Of a DNA stretch of 24,185 nt, positions 15,810-23,032 are shown one piece after another. The position numbers and the translations under genes are program-made. Each line of letters begins with the position of its first letter. Position 1 is the stretch's first letter. The notes under the pieces are model-generated. The model did not search any database. It was not told the DNA's origin and worked only from the letters and a program-made list of their open reading frames with translations. This DNA is from Alphaproteobacteria bacterium (lineage in GTDB: Bacteria; Pseudomonadota; Alphaproteobacteria; Puniceispirillales; Puniceispirillaceae), in the NCBI GenBank assembly GCA_011524805.1, contig WTJO01000041.1, forward strand, positions 1 to 24,185. Reading direction: 5' to 3'.

Positions 15810-16049
15810 ATGTCAGATAGTATTGACATGCATCTGATTAATTCACAGGATGCAGAACAGATAGCCCTTGTTGAAAAGATGAACGGCCTGCTTTCTGAAC
15901 ACCGGGATCTAGACGAGGTGATTGGCCGCCTGCTTGAAAGTGCAACAGCAGACCAGCTTCAGATACAAAGGCTGAAAAAACGCAAACTGATATTGAAAGA
16001 TGAAATAGCCCGTCTGCATGGCAAAATTCTGCCAGATATTATTGCCTAA
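15810..16049 (+). CDS. YdcH/DUF465 family small protein
   Basis: A 79-residue helical protein matching DUF465: HRDLDEVIGRLLESATADQL followed by a Lys-rich helix (RLKKRKLILKDEIARL) and the terminal LPDIIA. Function unknown; such proteins are predicted to be cytosolic antiparallel coiled coils. It is 48 bases upstream of purE on the same strand and shares its promoter, an arrangement seen in other alphaproteobacteria. The ribosome binding site is weak (AGGA 13 bases before the ATG), so a downstream ATG at 15828 is possible. Confidence 0.85.
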   Translation: MSDSIDMHLINSQDAEQIALVEKMNGLLSEHRDLDEVIGRLLESATADQLQIQRLKKRKLILKDEIARLHGKILPDIIA

Positions 16050-16097
16050 ATTCGTGTTCACCATCTGATTTTACATTGCCATCTGAAAGACGCTATC

Positions 16098-16604
16098 ATG
16101 ACCAGCCCTGCCTCTGCCCCCCAGTATCCGGTTATCATCTGTATGGGAAGCCAGTCCGACTTTGACACCATGAAAGGCGCTAGTGAAATGCTGGATGCGC
16201 TGGGGGTCGGCTATGATATGCGCATTATCTCTGCCCATAGAACACCGCAGAGGCTGGCCGATTTTGCAAGCAATGCCGCAGAAGAAGGTGTGAAAGTCAT
16301 TATTGCAGGGGCAGGCGGTGCCGCCCATCTGCCGGGGATGATTGCCTCATTCACCTATCTGCCCGTGCTAGGCGTGCCTGTAAAATCAAAGGCACTAAAC
16401 GGCATGGATTCACTGTTATCTATTGTGCAGATGCCTGCCGGTATTGCCGTTGGCACGCTGGCTATTGGCGAGGCAGGAGCAAAAAATGCAGGCCTGTTAG
16501 CCGCCCAGATTCTGGCAGTAGCTGATACCGCATTGACACAGCGCCTTATTGACTGGCGTGCCAGCCAGACAGACAGTGTTGCCAGCTATCCAGAACAATC
16601 ATAG
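16098..16604 (+). CDS. purE: N5-carboxyaminoimidazole ribonucleotide mutase
   Basis: A 168-residue class I PurE that moves the carboxyl group of N5-CAIR to carbon 4 to give CAIR in de novo purine synthesis. The family signatures are intact: GSQSD (17-21), ISAHRTP (44-50) with catalytic His47, AGAGGAAHLPGM (70-81), and GVPVKSKALNGMDSLLSIVQMP (about 92-113). The presence of purK in the same run confirms the two-step N5-CAIR route rather than class II PurE. The enzyme is a cytosolic octamer in characterised relatives. The spacing to purK is 60 bases, with an independent ribosome binding site. Confidence 0.96.
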   Translation: MTSPASAPQYPVIICMGSQSDFDTMKGASEMLDALGVGYDMRIISAHRTPQRLADFASNAAEEGVKVIIAGAGGAAHLPGMIASFTYLPVLGVPVKSKALNGMDSLLSIVQMPAGIAVGTLAIGEAGAKNAGLLAAQILAVADTALTQRLIDWRASQTDSVASYPEQS

Positions 16605-16664
16605 GCCAGATACAATACCGTAATCAGGGCTGTTATACAGGCTATTTCAGGAGCAGGTTTTCAG

Positions 16665-17735
16665 ATGGATATGAACGTCAAAACGCTTGGCATTCTAGGC
16701 GCCGGACAACTAGGTCGTATGCTGGCAATAGCCGCCGCTGCACGCGGGATAAAGGCACATATCTTTGCCCCTGATGCAAAAGGCTCGCCAGCCGCAGAGA
16801 TAGCCCACAGCTTTACCCAGGCAGATTATGATGATGAGACAGCTCTGGCTGAATTTGCCAGCCAGATAGATGCGGTGACATCCGAATTTGAAAATGTACC
16901 TGCCTCGACCATGCGCTTTCTGGCAGGCCATGTGCCTGCCTCGCCCGGACATAAGGCATTGCATATTGCGCAGAACAGGCTCAGAGAAAAGCATCTTGCA
17001 CGCTCTGTTGGTATTGCTACCCCGAAATTCTGGGCAATCACCTCTGCCGAAACGCTTGTCGCTGCCCTGTCAGAGCTTGACGGTAAGGCCATCTTGAAAA
17101 CTACCGAACAGGGATATGATGGCAAAGGCCAGATGCAGGTTACTGCTGAAACAGATGCCAAGGTGGCGTGGCAGGCATTGAACACCCATGAAGCCATTCT
17201 GGAATCGTTTGTTGATTTTGCCTTTGAAATATCTGTGCTTGTCTGGCGCGATGCAGATGGGCTGATGGGCTGTTTTCCGCTGGCACAGAACCAGCATAAA
17301 TCTGGCATTCTACACCAGACCATTGCCCCTGCCCCTGATGCAGATGAGATGCTGGCACGACAGGCAGAACAGGCGGCCTGCGCAATTGCCGAGGCTGTTG
17401 ATCTGTTTGGCGTGATGGCAATGGAAGCCTTTGTTAGCCATTCGGGCGAGGTGATATTTAACGAGATTGCGCCACGTCCGCATAATTCATTTCACTGGAC
17501 AATTGAGGGCTGTATTACCAGCCAGTTCACACAGGCCGTCCGGATTGCCCTTCAGCAGGGAGCTGGCCTGTGTTCTGCTATTGGCCGATATAAAATGGAA
17601 AATCTGCTTGGCGAAGATATGGCGAGGCTGGATGAGATCAGCCAGCAAGCAGACTCTGCCCTGCATCTTTATGGCAAGGCAGAGGCGCGTGACGGGCGCA
17701 AAATGGGGCATGTGACAACCAGATTATCTGGCTAA
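16665..17735 (+). CDS. purK: N5-carboxyaminoimidazole ribonucleotide synthase
   Basis: An ATP-grasp ligase of 356 residues that makes N5-CAIR from AIR, bicarbonate and ATP, feeding PurE. The N-terminus has LGILGAGQLGRM (8-19), the VTSEFENVP motif follows, and the ATP-grasp core includes ILKTTEQGYDGKGQ and FNEIAPRPHNSFHWT, which bind the nucleotide and metal. AGGAG lies 11 bases before the ATG at 16665; a second ATG two codons later fits less well. Its stop overlaps the stop of the convergent DUF1761 gene by four bases. Confidence 0.95.
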   Translation: MDMNVKTLGILGAGQLGRMLAIAAAARGIKAHIFAPDAKGSPAAEIAHSFTQADYDDETALAEFASQIDAVTSEFENVPASTMRFLAGHVPASPGHKALHIAQNRLREKHLARSVGIATPKFWAITSAETLVAALSELDGKAILKTTEQGYDGKGQMQVTAETDAKVAWQALNTHEAILESFVDFAFEISVLVWRDADGLMGCFPLAQNQHKSGILHQTIAPAPDADEMLARQAEQAACAIAEAVDLFGVMAMEAFVSHSGEVIFNEIAPRPHNSFHWTIEGCITSQFTQAVRIALQQGAGLCSAIGRYKMENLLGEDMARLDEISQQADSALHLYGKAEARDGRKMGHVTTRLSG

Positions 17736-18124
17736 GTCAGAAGCCGCAACGCTCCTATCATAATGGCAAGCTGAGCCATTAGAAAGCCAGCATCAATCAT
17801 CCAGATTCTGAGGGTTCTGCCCTGAAAAGCGCCAGCGGCAAAGGTGCCTGCCAGAATAGACAGCCCAAGCAGAATTACACCCGGATAATATAAAATTGAA
17901 AATAGCGCCGTCACCAGTGTTGCGACCAGAACAGCATCTATCAGCGAGGCTATCATACCTGCTTTCATACCTGTCTGATAGGCATCGGGAAATTTTCGAT
18001 GTGGCTGTTCTGCCATCCATTTTGTGCCAAATACAGATGGATGATACCACACCATACCCAGAGCAAATGCCAGCCCCGCCCCCACAATGATCGGAAGCCA
18101 GTAAACTGAAATGATAATTGACAT
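17732..18124 (-). CDS. DUF1761 family membrane protein
   Basis: A 130-residue protein with about four transmembrane helices and the DUF1761 hallmark near the N-terminus (FALGMVWYHPSVFGTKWM, 20-37). Function unknown; it is an inner-membrane protein. The ribosome binding site is strong (GGAGGA 7 bases before the ATG). It is monocistronic, converging on purK with a 4-base overlap, and 129 bases after the metA stop. Confidence 0.82.
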   Translation of the reverse strand: MSIIISVYWLPIIVGAGLAFALGMVWYHPSVFGTKWMAEQPHRKFPDAYQTGMKAGMIASLIDAVLVATLVTALFSILYYPGVILLGLSILAGTFAAGAFQGRTLRIWMIDAGFLMAQLAIMIGALRLLT

Positions 18125-18253
18125 TACATATTCCTCCGTTTGTTATATAGGCATTTCGGATAGAAGCGCGCTACAGAATGGCAGGATAAGCCGATTAACC
18201 TTTTTTACAAAATAGGATGGCAGATAGCAGGGAATATGATGATAGCTTTGCGG

Positions 18254-19168
18254 CTAGTCTGACAGGCTGGTCAGATCAAAGGGCGTGTCCTGATACAGAT
18301 CATTCAGCCAGTTGCTGATCAGCAGAAAGGCAAAAGGCCGCCATCTATTTATCGCAGGCCGGCTATCATCATCCTGCGGGAAATAATGTGCTGGTATGGC
18401 CGTGTTCAGCCCTTCATTCTTGTCTCTGAAATATTCTGCCGCCAGCGTATCTGCATCATATTCAAGATGGTTCAGCACAAACAGATCGCCTGAACGGGGA
18501 CATCTGACCATGCCGACACCAGCATGTTCAGAACGTGCCAGAATTTCCAGACCTGCGGCATCAATATCTTCAGAGCTATTATAGGTATAGCGCGAAATAG
18601 GCATGGGGAAATTATCTGTAAAGCCCTGCAACAGACGCCCCGGCACCTCTGGCAGGGTATGGTCATAGACACCGAACAGCTTGCTATCAAGCTGGTATTT
18701 CTCTATCTGGTGAAAATGGTTCAGCAATGCCTGTGCGCCCCAGCAAATCCCGAGGCGTCTGAAACAATGCGTCCGAGACCATTCCATAATTTTAGTTAAT
18801 TCAGGCCAGTAGCTTACCTGATCAAATGGCAGCGTTTCTATGGGCGCACCAGTGACTATCAGCGCATCAAAATACTCATCTTCAACATCAGATAGCTGGC
18901 GATAGAAACGACGCAGATAGGCAGGTTCGGTATTTTTTGGTGTATAGCTGGCGGTGGTCATTAACAGCAATTCGACCTGAAGCGGGCTAGAGCCAAACAG
19001 GCGCGCAAACTGAATCTCTGTTTCCCGTTTTTTCGGCATGAGATTCAGAAATAACAGACGAAGCGGCCGGATATCCTGACGTGCGGCGCTATTATCTGTA
19101 ATGATATCGACCTTTTCGGCTGCCAATGTTTCAAGGGCTGGCAGATTATCTGGCACTTTTATCGGCAT
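18254..19168 (-). CDS. metA: MetA-type homoserine O-acyltransferase (likely acetyl)
   Basis: A 304-residue enzyme of the MetA/HTS family that activates the hydroxyl of homoserine for methionine synthesis. The start at 19168 gives the conserved N-terminus MPIKVPDNLPA, with GGAAG 5 bases upstream; the longer frame to 19240 is discarded. Catalytic residues are present: Cys142 in GICWGAQ, His234 and Glu236 in NHLEY, and Lys46/Lys47 in the PKKRETE block. Residue 111, in VTGAPIETLPF, is glutamate. In characterised MetA proteins Glu at this place selects acetyl-CoA and Gly selects succinyl-CoA, so despite its name this is probably a homoserine O-acetyltransferase. It stands alone, with a candidate promoter at 19210-19240. 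Confidence 0.92.
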   Translation of the reverse strand: MPIKVPDNLPALETLAAEKVDIITDNSAARQDIRPLRLLFLNLMPKKRETEIQFARLFGSSPLQVELLLMTTASYTPKNTEPAYLRRFYRQLSDVEDEYFDALIVTGAPIETLPFDQVSYWPELTKIMEWSRTHCFRRLGICWGAQALLNHFHQIEKYQLDSKLFGVYDHTLPEVPGRLLQGFTDNFPMPISRYTYNSSEDIDAAGLEILARSEHAGVGMVRCPRSGDLFVLNHLEYDADTLAAEYFRDKNEGLNTAIPAHYFPQDDDSRPAINRWRPFAFLLISNWLNDLYQDTPFDLTSLSD

Positions 19169-19209
19169 ATTGGCTTCCACCCAGACTGAACACAGATTAA
19201 CGGATTCTG

Positions 19210-19240
19210 AGCATAGGTGATACCCTAGCCAGCCTGTCAA
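19210..19240 (-). promoter_or_regulatory. Candidate metA promoter
   Basis: On the minus strand, a perfect -35 TTGACA (19240-19235) is followed after 19 bases by TATGCT (19215-19210). The spacer is long. The resulting leader is only about 35 bases, too short for a SAM riboswitch. Confidence 0.35.
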
Positions 19241-19312
19241 TACAACAATTATGCGTATCTTGCCAGCTATCGAAATAACGGGCAGGTGACAGACAGAATA
19301 CTGGCTATTTGG

Positions 19313-19987
19313 CTAGCGCCTATTTGCCATTTTCTGCGCAAAGCGTGATGCACGTTCCTGAACACGTTGCTGGAATGTCTGCGCGGCAGCCATAAAGGGG
19401 CGCTTGATAGAGGGGATTTTGGCAATATCTGCCAGCCGCCTATCCAGAAACGCTTCGGTTTTTGACATATCGTCAGTATCATCTGCCAGAAAGGCAAGCA
19501 ATGTTGCGCTATAAACCGCCGACAGGCTCGCCCGCTTGGTGTAGAAATTAAAATCTGTTGAGGTATCACCAGCACAACGCCACATCTCGTCAATTGTTGC
19601 ATAAAGCGATGTTGCAGCCAGCTTGGCATGTTCGGGACGCGAGAGATAGCTTAGCGATTTGCGCACCACCTCTTTATGCGGGCGCGCCGCCTCCAGCCGT
19701 ATCAGGATAAGCTGTCTTATTTTTACATGGACAGGGGGCGGCATATCAGAGGCATCAAGCCAGTCATAAAACGCCTCTGCCATCATTCTGTCAGCGCGCT
19801 GATTATAATGGGCAAAGGCGCGGCTGACCTTATTGTCAAATAGCTGGCGCCATGCGTCCTTGTTGCCTTCACTGTCCTGTGAGGCCATATCAAGCGTAGT
19901 TTCAGTCCAGCCATCAAAGGGAACATGCATAAAGCAGGCCTCAATCAGCCTGTCTTTGCGAGCTGTTATATCATCCATATCTATCAT
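19313..19987 (-). CDS. coq9: COQ9 family ubiquinone biosynthesis protein
   Basis: A 224-residue protein of the COQ9 family, with a TetR-like fold in its eukaryotic relatives. The characteristic stretch GDTSTDFNFYTKR (140-152) is intact, followed by the SAVYSATLLAFLADD helix. COQ9 binds lipid and supports COQ7-type hydroxylation of demethoxyubiquinone; in bacteria the role is inferred from homology. It is divergent from rpsU, a pairing common in alphaproteobacteria. The start is ambiguous between the ATG at 19987 and one three codons on; neither has a strong ribosome binding site. It probably acts at the inner-membrane surface. Confidence 0.88.
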   Translation of the reverse strand: MIDMDDITARKDRLIEACFMHVPFDGWTETTLDMASQDSEGNKDAWRQLFDNKVSRAFAHYNQRADRMMAEAFYDWLDASDMPPPVHVKIRQLILIRLEAARPHKEVVRKSLSYLSRPEHAKLAATSLYATIDEMWRCAGDTSTDFNFYTKRASLSAVYSATLLAFLADDTDDMSKTEAFLDRRLADIAKIPSIKRPFMAAAQTFQQRVQERASRFAQKMANRR

Positions 19988-20118
19988 CCCGAATTATGGT
20001 TATCTGGCGCTATCTTGCGAATCTACAAGATATATCCACTGGCATATCCTGCCCTTACACTAGAGATAGCACAGAATATCCATAGGTAAACAGGGGCTAT
20101 TACCGAGGCTGGCAGGTG

Positions 20119-20151
20119 ATTTGCAAGATGGTGATCGCAAACTATTTGCAA
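20119..20151. repeat. Repeated TTGCAA elements upstream of rpsU
   Basis: ATTTGCAA occurs at 20119-20126 and at 20144-20151, 25 bases apart, with a related TCGCAA between (20135-20140). The second copy could act as a -35 (TTGCAA, 17 bases, TAGTCT at 20169-20174), but the -10 is poor. Possible regulator sites in the coq9/rpsU divergent region. Confidence 0.3.
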
Positions 20152-20216
20152 TTTCTGCGGCATTATGCTAGTCTGGCCGCCCATAACAACCAACTGCAAT
20201 AATGAGGTATGCCAAC

Positions 20217-20420
20217 GTGTTTGTTGCTGTCCGTGAAAATAATGTAGATCAGGCGTTACGCGTTCTTAAAAAGAAGATGCAGCGCGAAGGTCTGTTCCGT
20301 GAAATGAAAAATCGCCGCGCATTCGAAAAGCCATCTGAGCGCCGCGCACGAGAAACAGCAGAATCAACACGTCGCGTGCGCAAGCTCATGCGCAAACGTC
20401 TAGAGCGTGAAGGCTACTAG
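20217..20420 (+). CDS. rpsU: 30S ribosomal protein bS21
   Basis: A small, very basic ribosomal subunit protein, 67 residues when started at the GTG at 20217. That start is preferred because GAGGT lies 8 bases upstream and the protein then begins MFVAVRENNVDQALR, as bS21 does. The ATG at 20202 has no ribosome binding site and would add VRYAN-like residues. The body (LKKKMQREGLFREMKNRRAFEKPSERRARE) is canonical, and the C-terminus is Arg/Lys-rich. bS21 binds near the 3' end of 16S rRNA and aids initiation. It is monocistronic, followed by a clear terminator. Confidence 0.95.
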   Translation: MFVAVRENNVDQALRVLKKKMQREGLFREMKNRRAFEKPSERRARETAESTRRVRKLMRKRLEREGY

Positions 20421-20466
20421 ATAAAGGCCTCGCACCCCTTAACCTTACGGAATGTAAAACGCTAAA

Positions 20467-20501
20467 TCCACCTGACAGCCTGTCTGGTGGTTTTGTTGTT
20501 T
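20467..20501 (+). terminator. Rho-independent terminator of rpsU
   Basis: The hairpin CCACC-T-GACA-GCC-TGTC-T-GGTGG (20468-20490) has one T-T mismatch and is followed directly by TTTTGTTGTTT. It is 47 bases after the rpsU stop and is the clearest terminator in the window. Confidence 0.8.
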
Positions 20502-20530
20502 GGTAAGGTTGCTATATGGCGATAAGTTAT

Positions 20531-21298
20531 CTAGCCATCTTTTAGAAAACAGTAGGTTTCGCTTTGTGTTATGGCCAGCCTGAAACCAGCCTGTGTTAAC
20601 ATGGCAATAAATCTATCCGCACCATCCCTGCCATAGATATGCGGGTGAAGTTCAATCACGATTTTCTGCACGCTATCAAAATTCTCAGATGTGAAATAGT
20701 CAGCTTCGGCACCTTCAATATCACAGAAAATCGCTGTCGGGCGATGCTGTTTTATAACCGTGTCTAGCGTGATGGTAGGGATTGATATTTTCTGAAAGTC
20801 ATCTCTGCCTTCCGGTTTCTCAAACGAGCTGAGAATATAATCATCCAGCGCGTAGAATGACAGCGTCTTGCCATTGCCCAGCCCGACAGTTTCATATGTA
20901 ATATCAAGTTCATTTGCAGCAAATAATGCCTTGCTGTAAGCACCAAGATGCGGATTCGCCTCAAAACAGATATGTTGTTTTGGCGTACAAAGCCGGTTTA
21001 CTCTGGCAGCCGCAATCCCCATTCCGGCACCGAATTCTACGATAACATCATTGCTGTCAATCACCTTGGCAGCAATGGCGATTTCATCTTCTTCTATCGC
21101 CCCGCATGCAATCGCAACAAAGCGCTTCCTGTCCATAAAACGCGCATCAAACGGAAACAGGACACCATCGCACCTACACCATGAAGCGGTTCGTGGTTTT
21201 TTGAATGATGCGATTGTCTTTCTGGTACCTGCAAAAGTTCGGGCACACCAGCCCAGCATTGCCGACATGGTATAAATCTGCGTACTGTCTTCACTCAT
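20531..21298 (-). CDS. FkbM family methyltransferase
   Basis: A SAM-dependent methyltransferase of 255 residues. Motif I is VEFGAGMG (87-94), the acidic loop binding the ribose follows in FEANP (112-116), and a later motif is FCDIEGAEADYF (191-202); this set and its spacing match the FkbM group (PF05050). FkbM relatives O-methylate sugars, lipids or polyketides; the substrate is unknown. The first ~50 residues carry several cysteines and are not conserved-looking. The ribosome binding site is weak (GAAG). tRNA-Arg lies 37 bases upstream on the same strand, so read-through from it is possible. Confidence 0.82.
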   Translation of the reverse strand: MSEDSTQIYTMSAMLGWCARTFAGTRKTIASFKKPRTASWCRCDGVLFPFDARFMDRKRFVAIACGAIEEDEIAIAAKVIDSNDVIVEFGAGMGIAAARVNRLCTPKQHICFEANPHLGAYSKALFAANELDITYETVGLGNGKTLSFYALDDYILSSFEKPEGRDDFQKISIPTITLDTVIKQHRPTAIFCDIEGAEADYFTSENFDSVQKIVIELHPHIYGRDGADRFIAMLTQAGFRLAITQSETYCFLKDG

Positions 21299-21335
21299 GT
21301 CGCATCGTTCTTCATATAACCGTTACAAAAGGCAA

Positions 21336-21412
21336 TGGTGACCTCGGCAGGACTCGAACCTGCTACCTACAGATTAGGAATCTGTCGCTCTATCCTGATG
21401 AGCTACGAGGCC
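21336..21412 (-). tRNA. tRNA-Arg (anticodon CCT)
   Basis: On the minus strand the molecule folds completely. Acceptor GGCCTCG pairs with CGAGGTC (one G-U), the D arm is GCTCATCAGGATAGAGC, the anticodon stem ACAGA/TCTGT holds loop TTCCTAA with anticodon CCT, and the T arm is GCAGG-TTCGAGT-CCTGC. The 3' CCA is encoded. It reads AGG arginine codons. Confidence 0.95.
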
Positions 21413-21512
21413 ATAGCCAGCCGCCCGTCCTGACTATAGAACATGCACCAGATGAATGCTAGCGCTTCTCGCGCCTATTAAAGCAAGAAGAGGCAAAAGC
21501 ACAGATGGCGGC

Positions 21513-22877
21513 CTATCCCTCAAGCAGGCTTTCTGGCAATCCTGCGCCCAGCACTGCCTTGCGCTGGCGCGTGGCAAGTTTTGATGTGTCGAATTCATCT
21601 ATCAGCTCATGAAATAATTTATGCCAGTTCACCTCGGCAGACAGGTGCATAAAAACCGAGCCTAGCCCGACCGCCGCCCTGTCCATCAGCACAAATTCGC
21701 GTGGTGGTTTGATGCCGCCAATCCGCTTTAGCTCCTGATGCACCTTGCCGGCAAGTTCTCTGCCTTCCGAGCCGCCACGCATCTGCTGGATAGGGCGGAC
21801 ACCATCTTCAAGCAGAGGCGCATAGATAAAGCCGGCCCACATATTCAGAACTTCGATAGCTTCCTTATCCAGACCAAGAAACCCCCATTTTTCATATGCC
21901 TGAAGAGCCAATGCCTCATCGCTATCCCGCAAGGCCTTATATAGATCAATAACACCGCTGACAAAATCAGGGCGGAAAATACGGATAGAGCCAAAATCCA
22001 TCAGATTGATATTCAGCCTGTTATCAATCGAATAATTGCCAAGATGCGGATCACCATGAATCACGCCATAAAAATAGAACGGCACATACCATGCCCTGAA
22101 CATATTCATCGCAACCTGATTACGTTCTTCCTGAGAGGGCGCGCCCTCTAGCCATGCCATCAGCTTCTGGCCTTCTACCCAGCTCATCGTCAGCACACGT
22201 CCGGTAGATAATTCGGGCAGATATTGCGGCATGGTTACATGGGCTTCATCTTTCAGCATATCCCGATATAGCGCCAGATTGGCGGCCTCACGGCAATAAT
22301 CCAGCTCTTCATGCAGGCGGTCTGATAATTCGTTGTAAATATCGTTTGTTGAAATCGCGCTATCAAAGCGTTCATATAGCTGGAACACCAGCTTTAACTG
22401 GCGTAAATCAGCATCAATAGCAGAGGCCATATCAGGATATTGAAGTTTTACTGCCAAAGGCTGTCCGTCTGGTGATACTGCCTTATGCACCTGCCCAAGA
22501 GAGGCCGCCGAAATCGCTGTTCTGTCAAATTCGGCGAACTGGCTTTGCCAGTCGGCGCCAAGCTCGGCCGCCATTCTACGTTTGACAAACAGCCAGCCCA
22601 TAGACGGTGCATCTGCCTGAAGCGAGGCAAGTTCGTCAGCATATTCGGCAGGCAGCGCATCTGGAATGGTTGATAATATCTGCGCTACTTTCATCAAGGG
22701 ACCTTTCAGACTGCCCAGCGCTTCACGCAACTGTGCTGCATGCCTGTCCCTGTCAATATCCATCCCGAGATAGCGCTCACCAGCCATTCTGGCGGCCAGC
22801 CCCGACATGGTGGTTGTCACTTTTGCATAGCGTTTTAGCCGCCCGCCTACCTGAGATTTAGAACCATATTCAGCCAT
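21513..22877 (-). CDS. ABC1/UbiB (COQ8) family kinase-like protein
   Basis: A 454-residue ABC1 protein. The invariant features run in order: a KxGQ-like segment reading KVAQ (63-66), an alanine-rich loop before SLGQVH (126-131), AVK (142-144), HGDPHLGN (274-281, catalytic-loop Asp276) and DFG (294-296). The family binds ATP and supports ubiquinone synthesis (UbiB/COQ8) or related quinone steps. True UbiB has KxGQ with glycine and C-terminal membrane helices; here glycine is alanine and no such helices are obvious, so this is probably the second, soluble paralogue typical of alphaproteobacteria. No symbol is therefore assigned. coq9 lies 1.5 kb away on the same strand. The ATG has only a weak ribosome binding site. 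Confidence 0.88.
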   Translation of the reverse strand: MAEYGSKSQVGGRLKRYAKVTTTMSGLAARMAGERYLGMDIDRDRHAAQLREALGSLKGPLMKVAQILSTIPDALPAEYADELASLQADAPSMGWLFVKRRMAAELGADWQSQFAEFDRTAISAASLGQVHKAVSPDGQPLAVKLQYPDMASAIDADLRQLKLVFQLYERFDSAISTNDIYNELSDRLHEELDYCREAANLALYRDMLKDEAHVTMPQYLPELSTGRVLTMSWVEGQKLMAWLEGAPSQEERNQVAMNMFRAWYVPFYFYGVIHGDPHLGNYSIDNRLNINLMDFGSIRIFRPDFVSGVIDLYKALRDSDEALALQAYEKWGFLGLDKEAIEVLNMWAGFIYAPLLEDGVRPIQQMRGGSEGRELAGKVHQELKRIGGIKPPREFVLMDRAAVGLGSVFMHLSAEVNWHKLFHELIDEFDTSKLATRQRKAVLGAGLPESLLEG

Positions 22878-23032
22878 CTATCAGTCGCCTGTCCTGTCAT
22901 CTTTTTTTATGTTTCATATATATTACGCGCCAAAGGGGGGCTATAGCTGATGAAATAGCATGAAACTGTCCCGATTCCAGCAGAGCGCATGACTTTTTTG
23001 TCTGGCCAGAGCCAGCAAGTGCTGGCGTCCGG
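22878..23032. other. Intergenic region between ABC1 and oligosaccharyltransferase genes
   Basis: A 155-base gap with an AT-rich patch (about 22900-22930) that may hold the ABC1 promoter. The only structure I see is the hairpin at 23011-23026. Confidence 0.4.
23011..23026 (-). terminator. Hairpin after oligosaccharyltransferase gene
   Basis: A perfect 6-bp stem, GCCAGC/GCTGGC, with a 4-base loop, starting 7 bases after the stop codon on the minus strand. A second short palindrome (TCTGGCCAGA) follows. There is no T tract on the minus strand, so it may only stabilise the 3' end. Confidence 0.35.

Noticed and set aside
16826..17323. Minus-strand 165-codon frame inside purK
   Set aside because: It lies entirely within purK, whose protein motifs are intact; the opposite-strand product shows no recognisable motifs.
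19169..19240. SAM-II or SAM-V riboswitch upstream of metA
   Set aside because: The likely transcription start leaves about 35 bases before the ATG, and I could not find the conserved pseudoknot core of either class.
21336..21412. tRNA-Arg as an integration (att) site
   Set aside because: No integrase, no repeated tRNA 3' end and no foreign-looking gene block lies beside it in the window.
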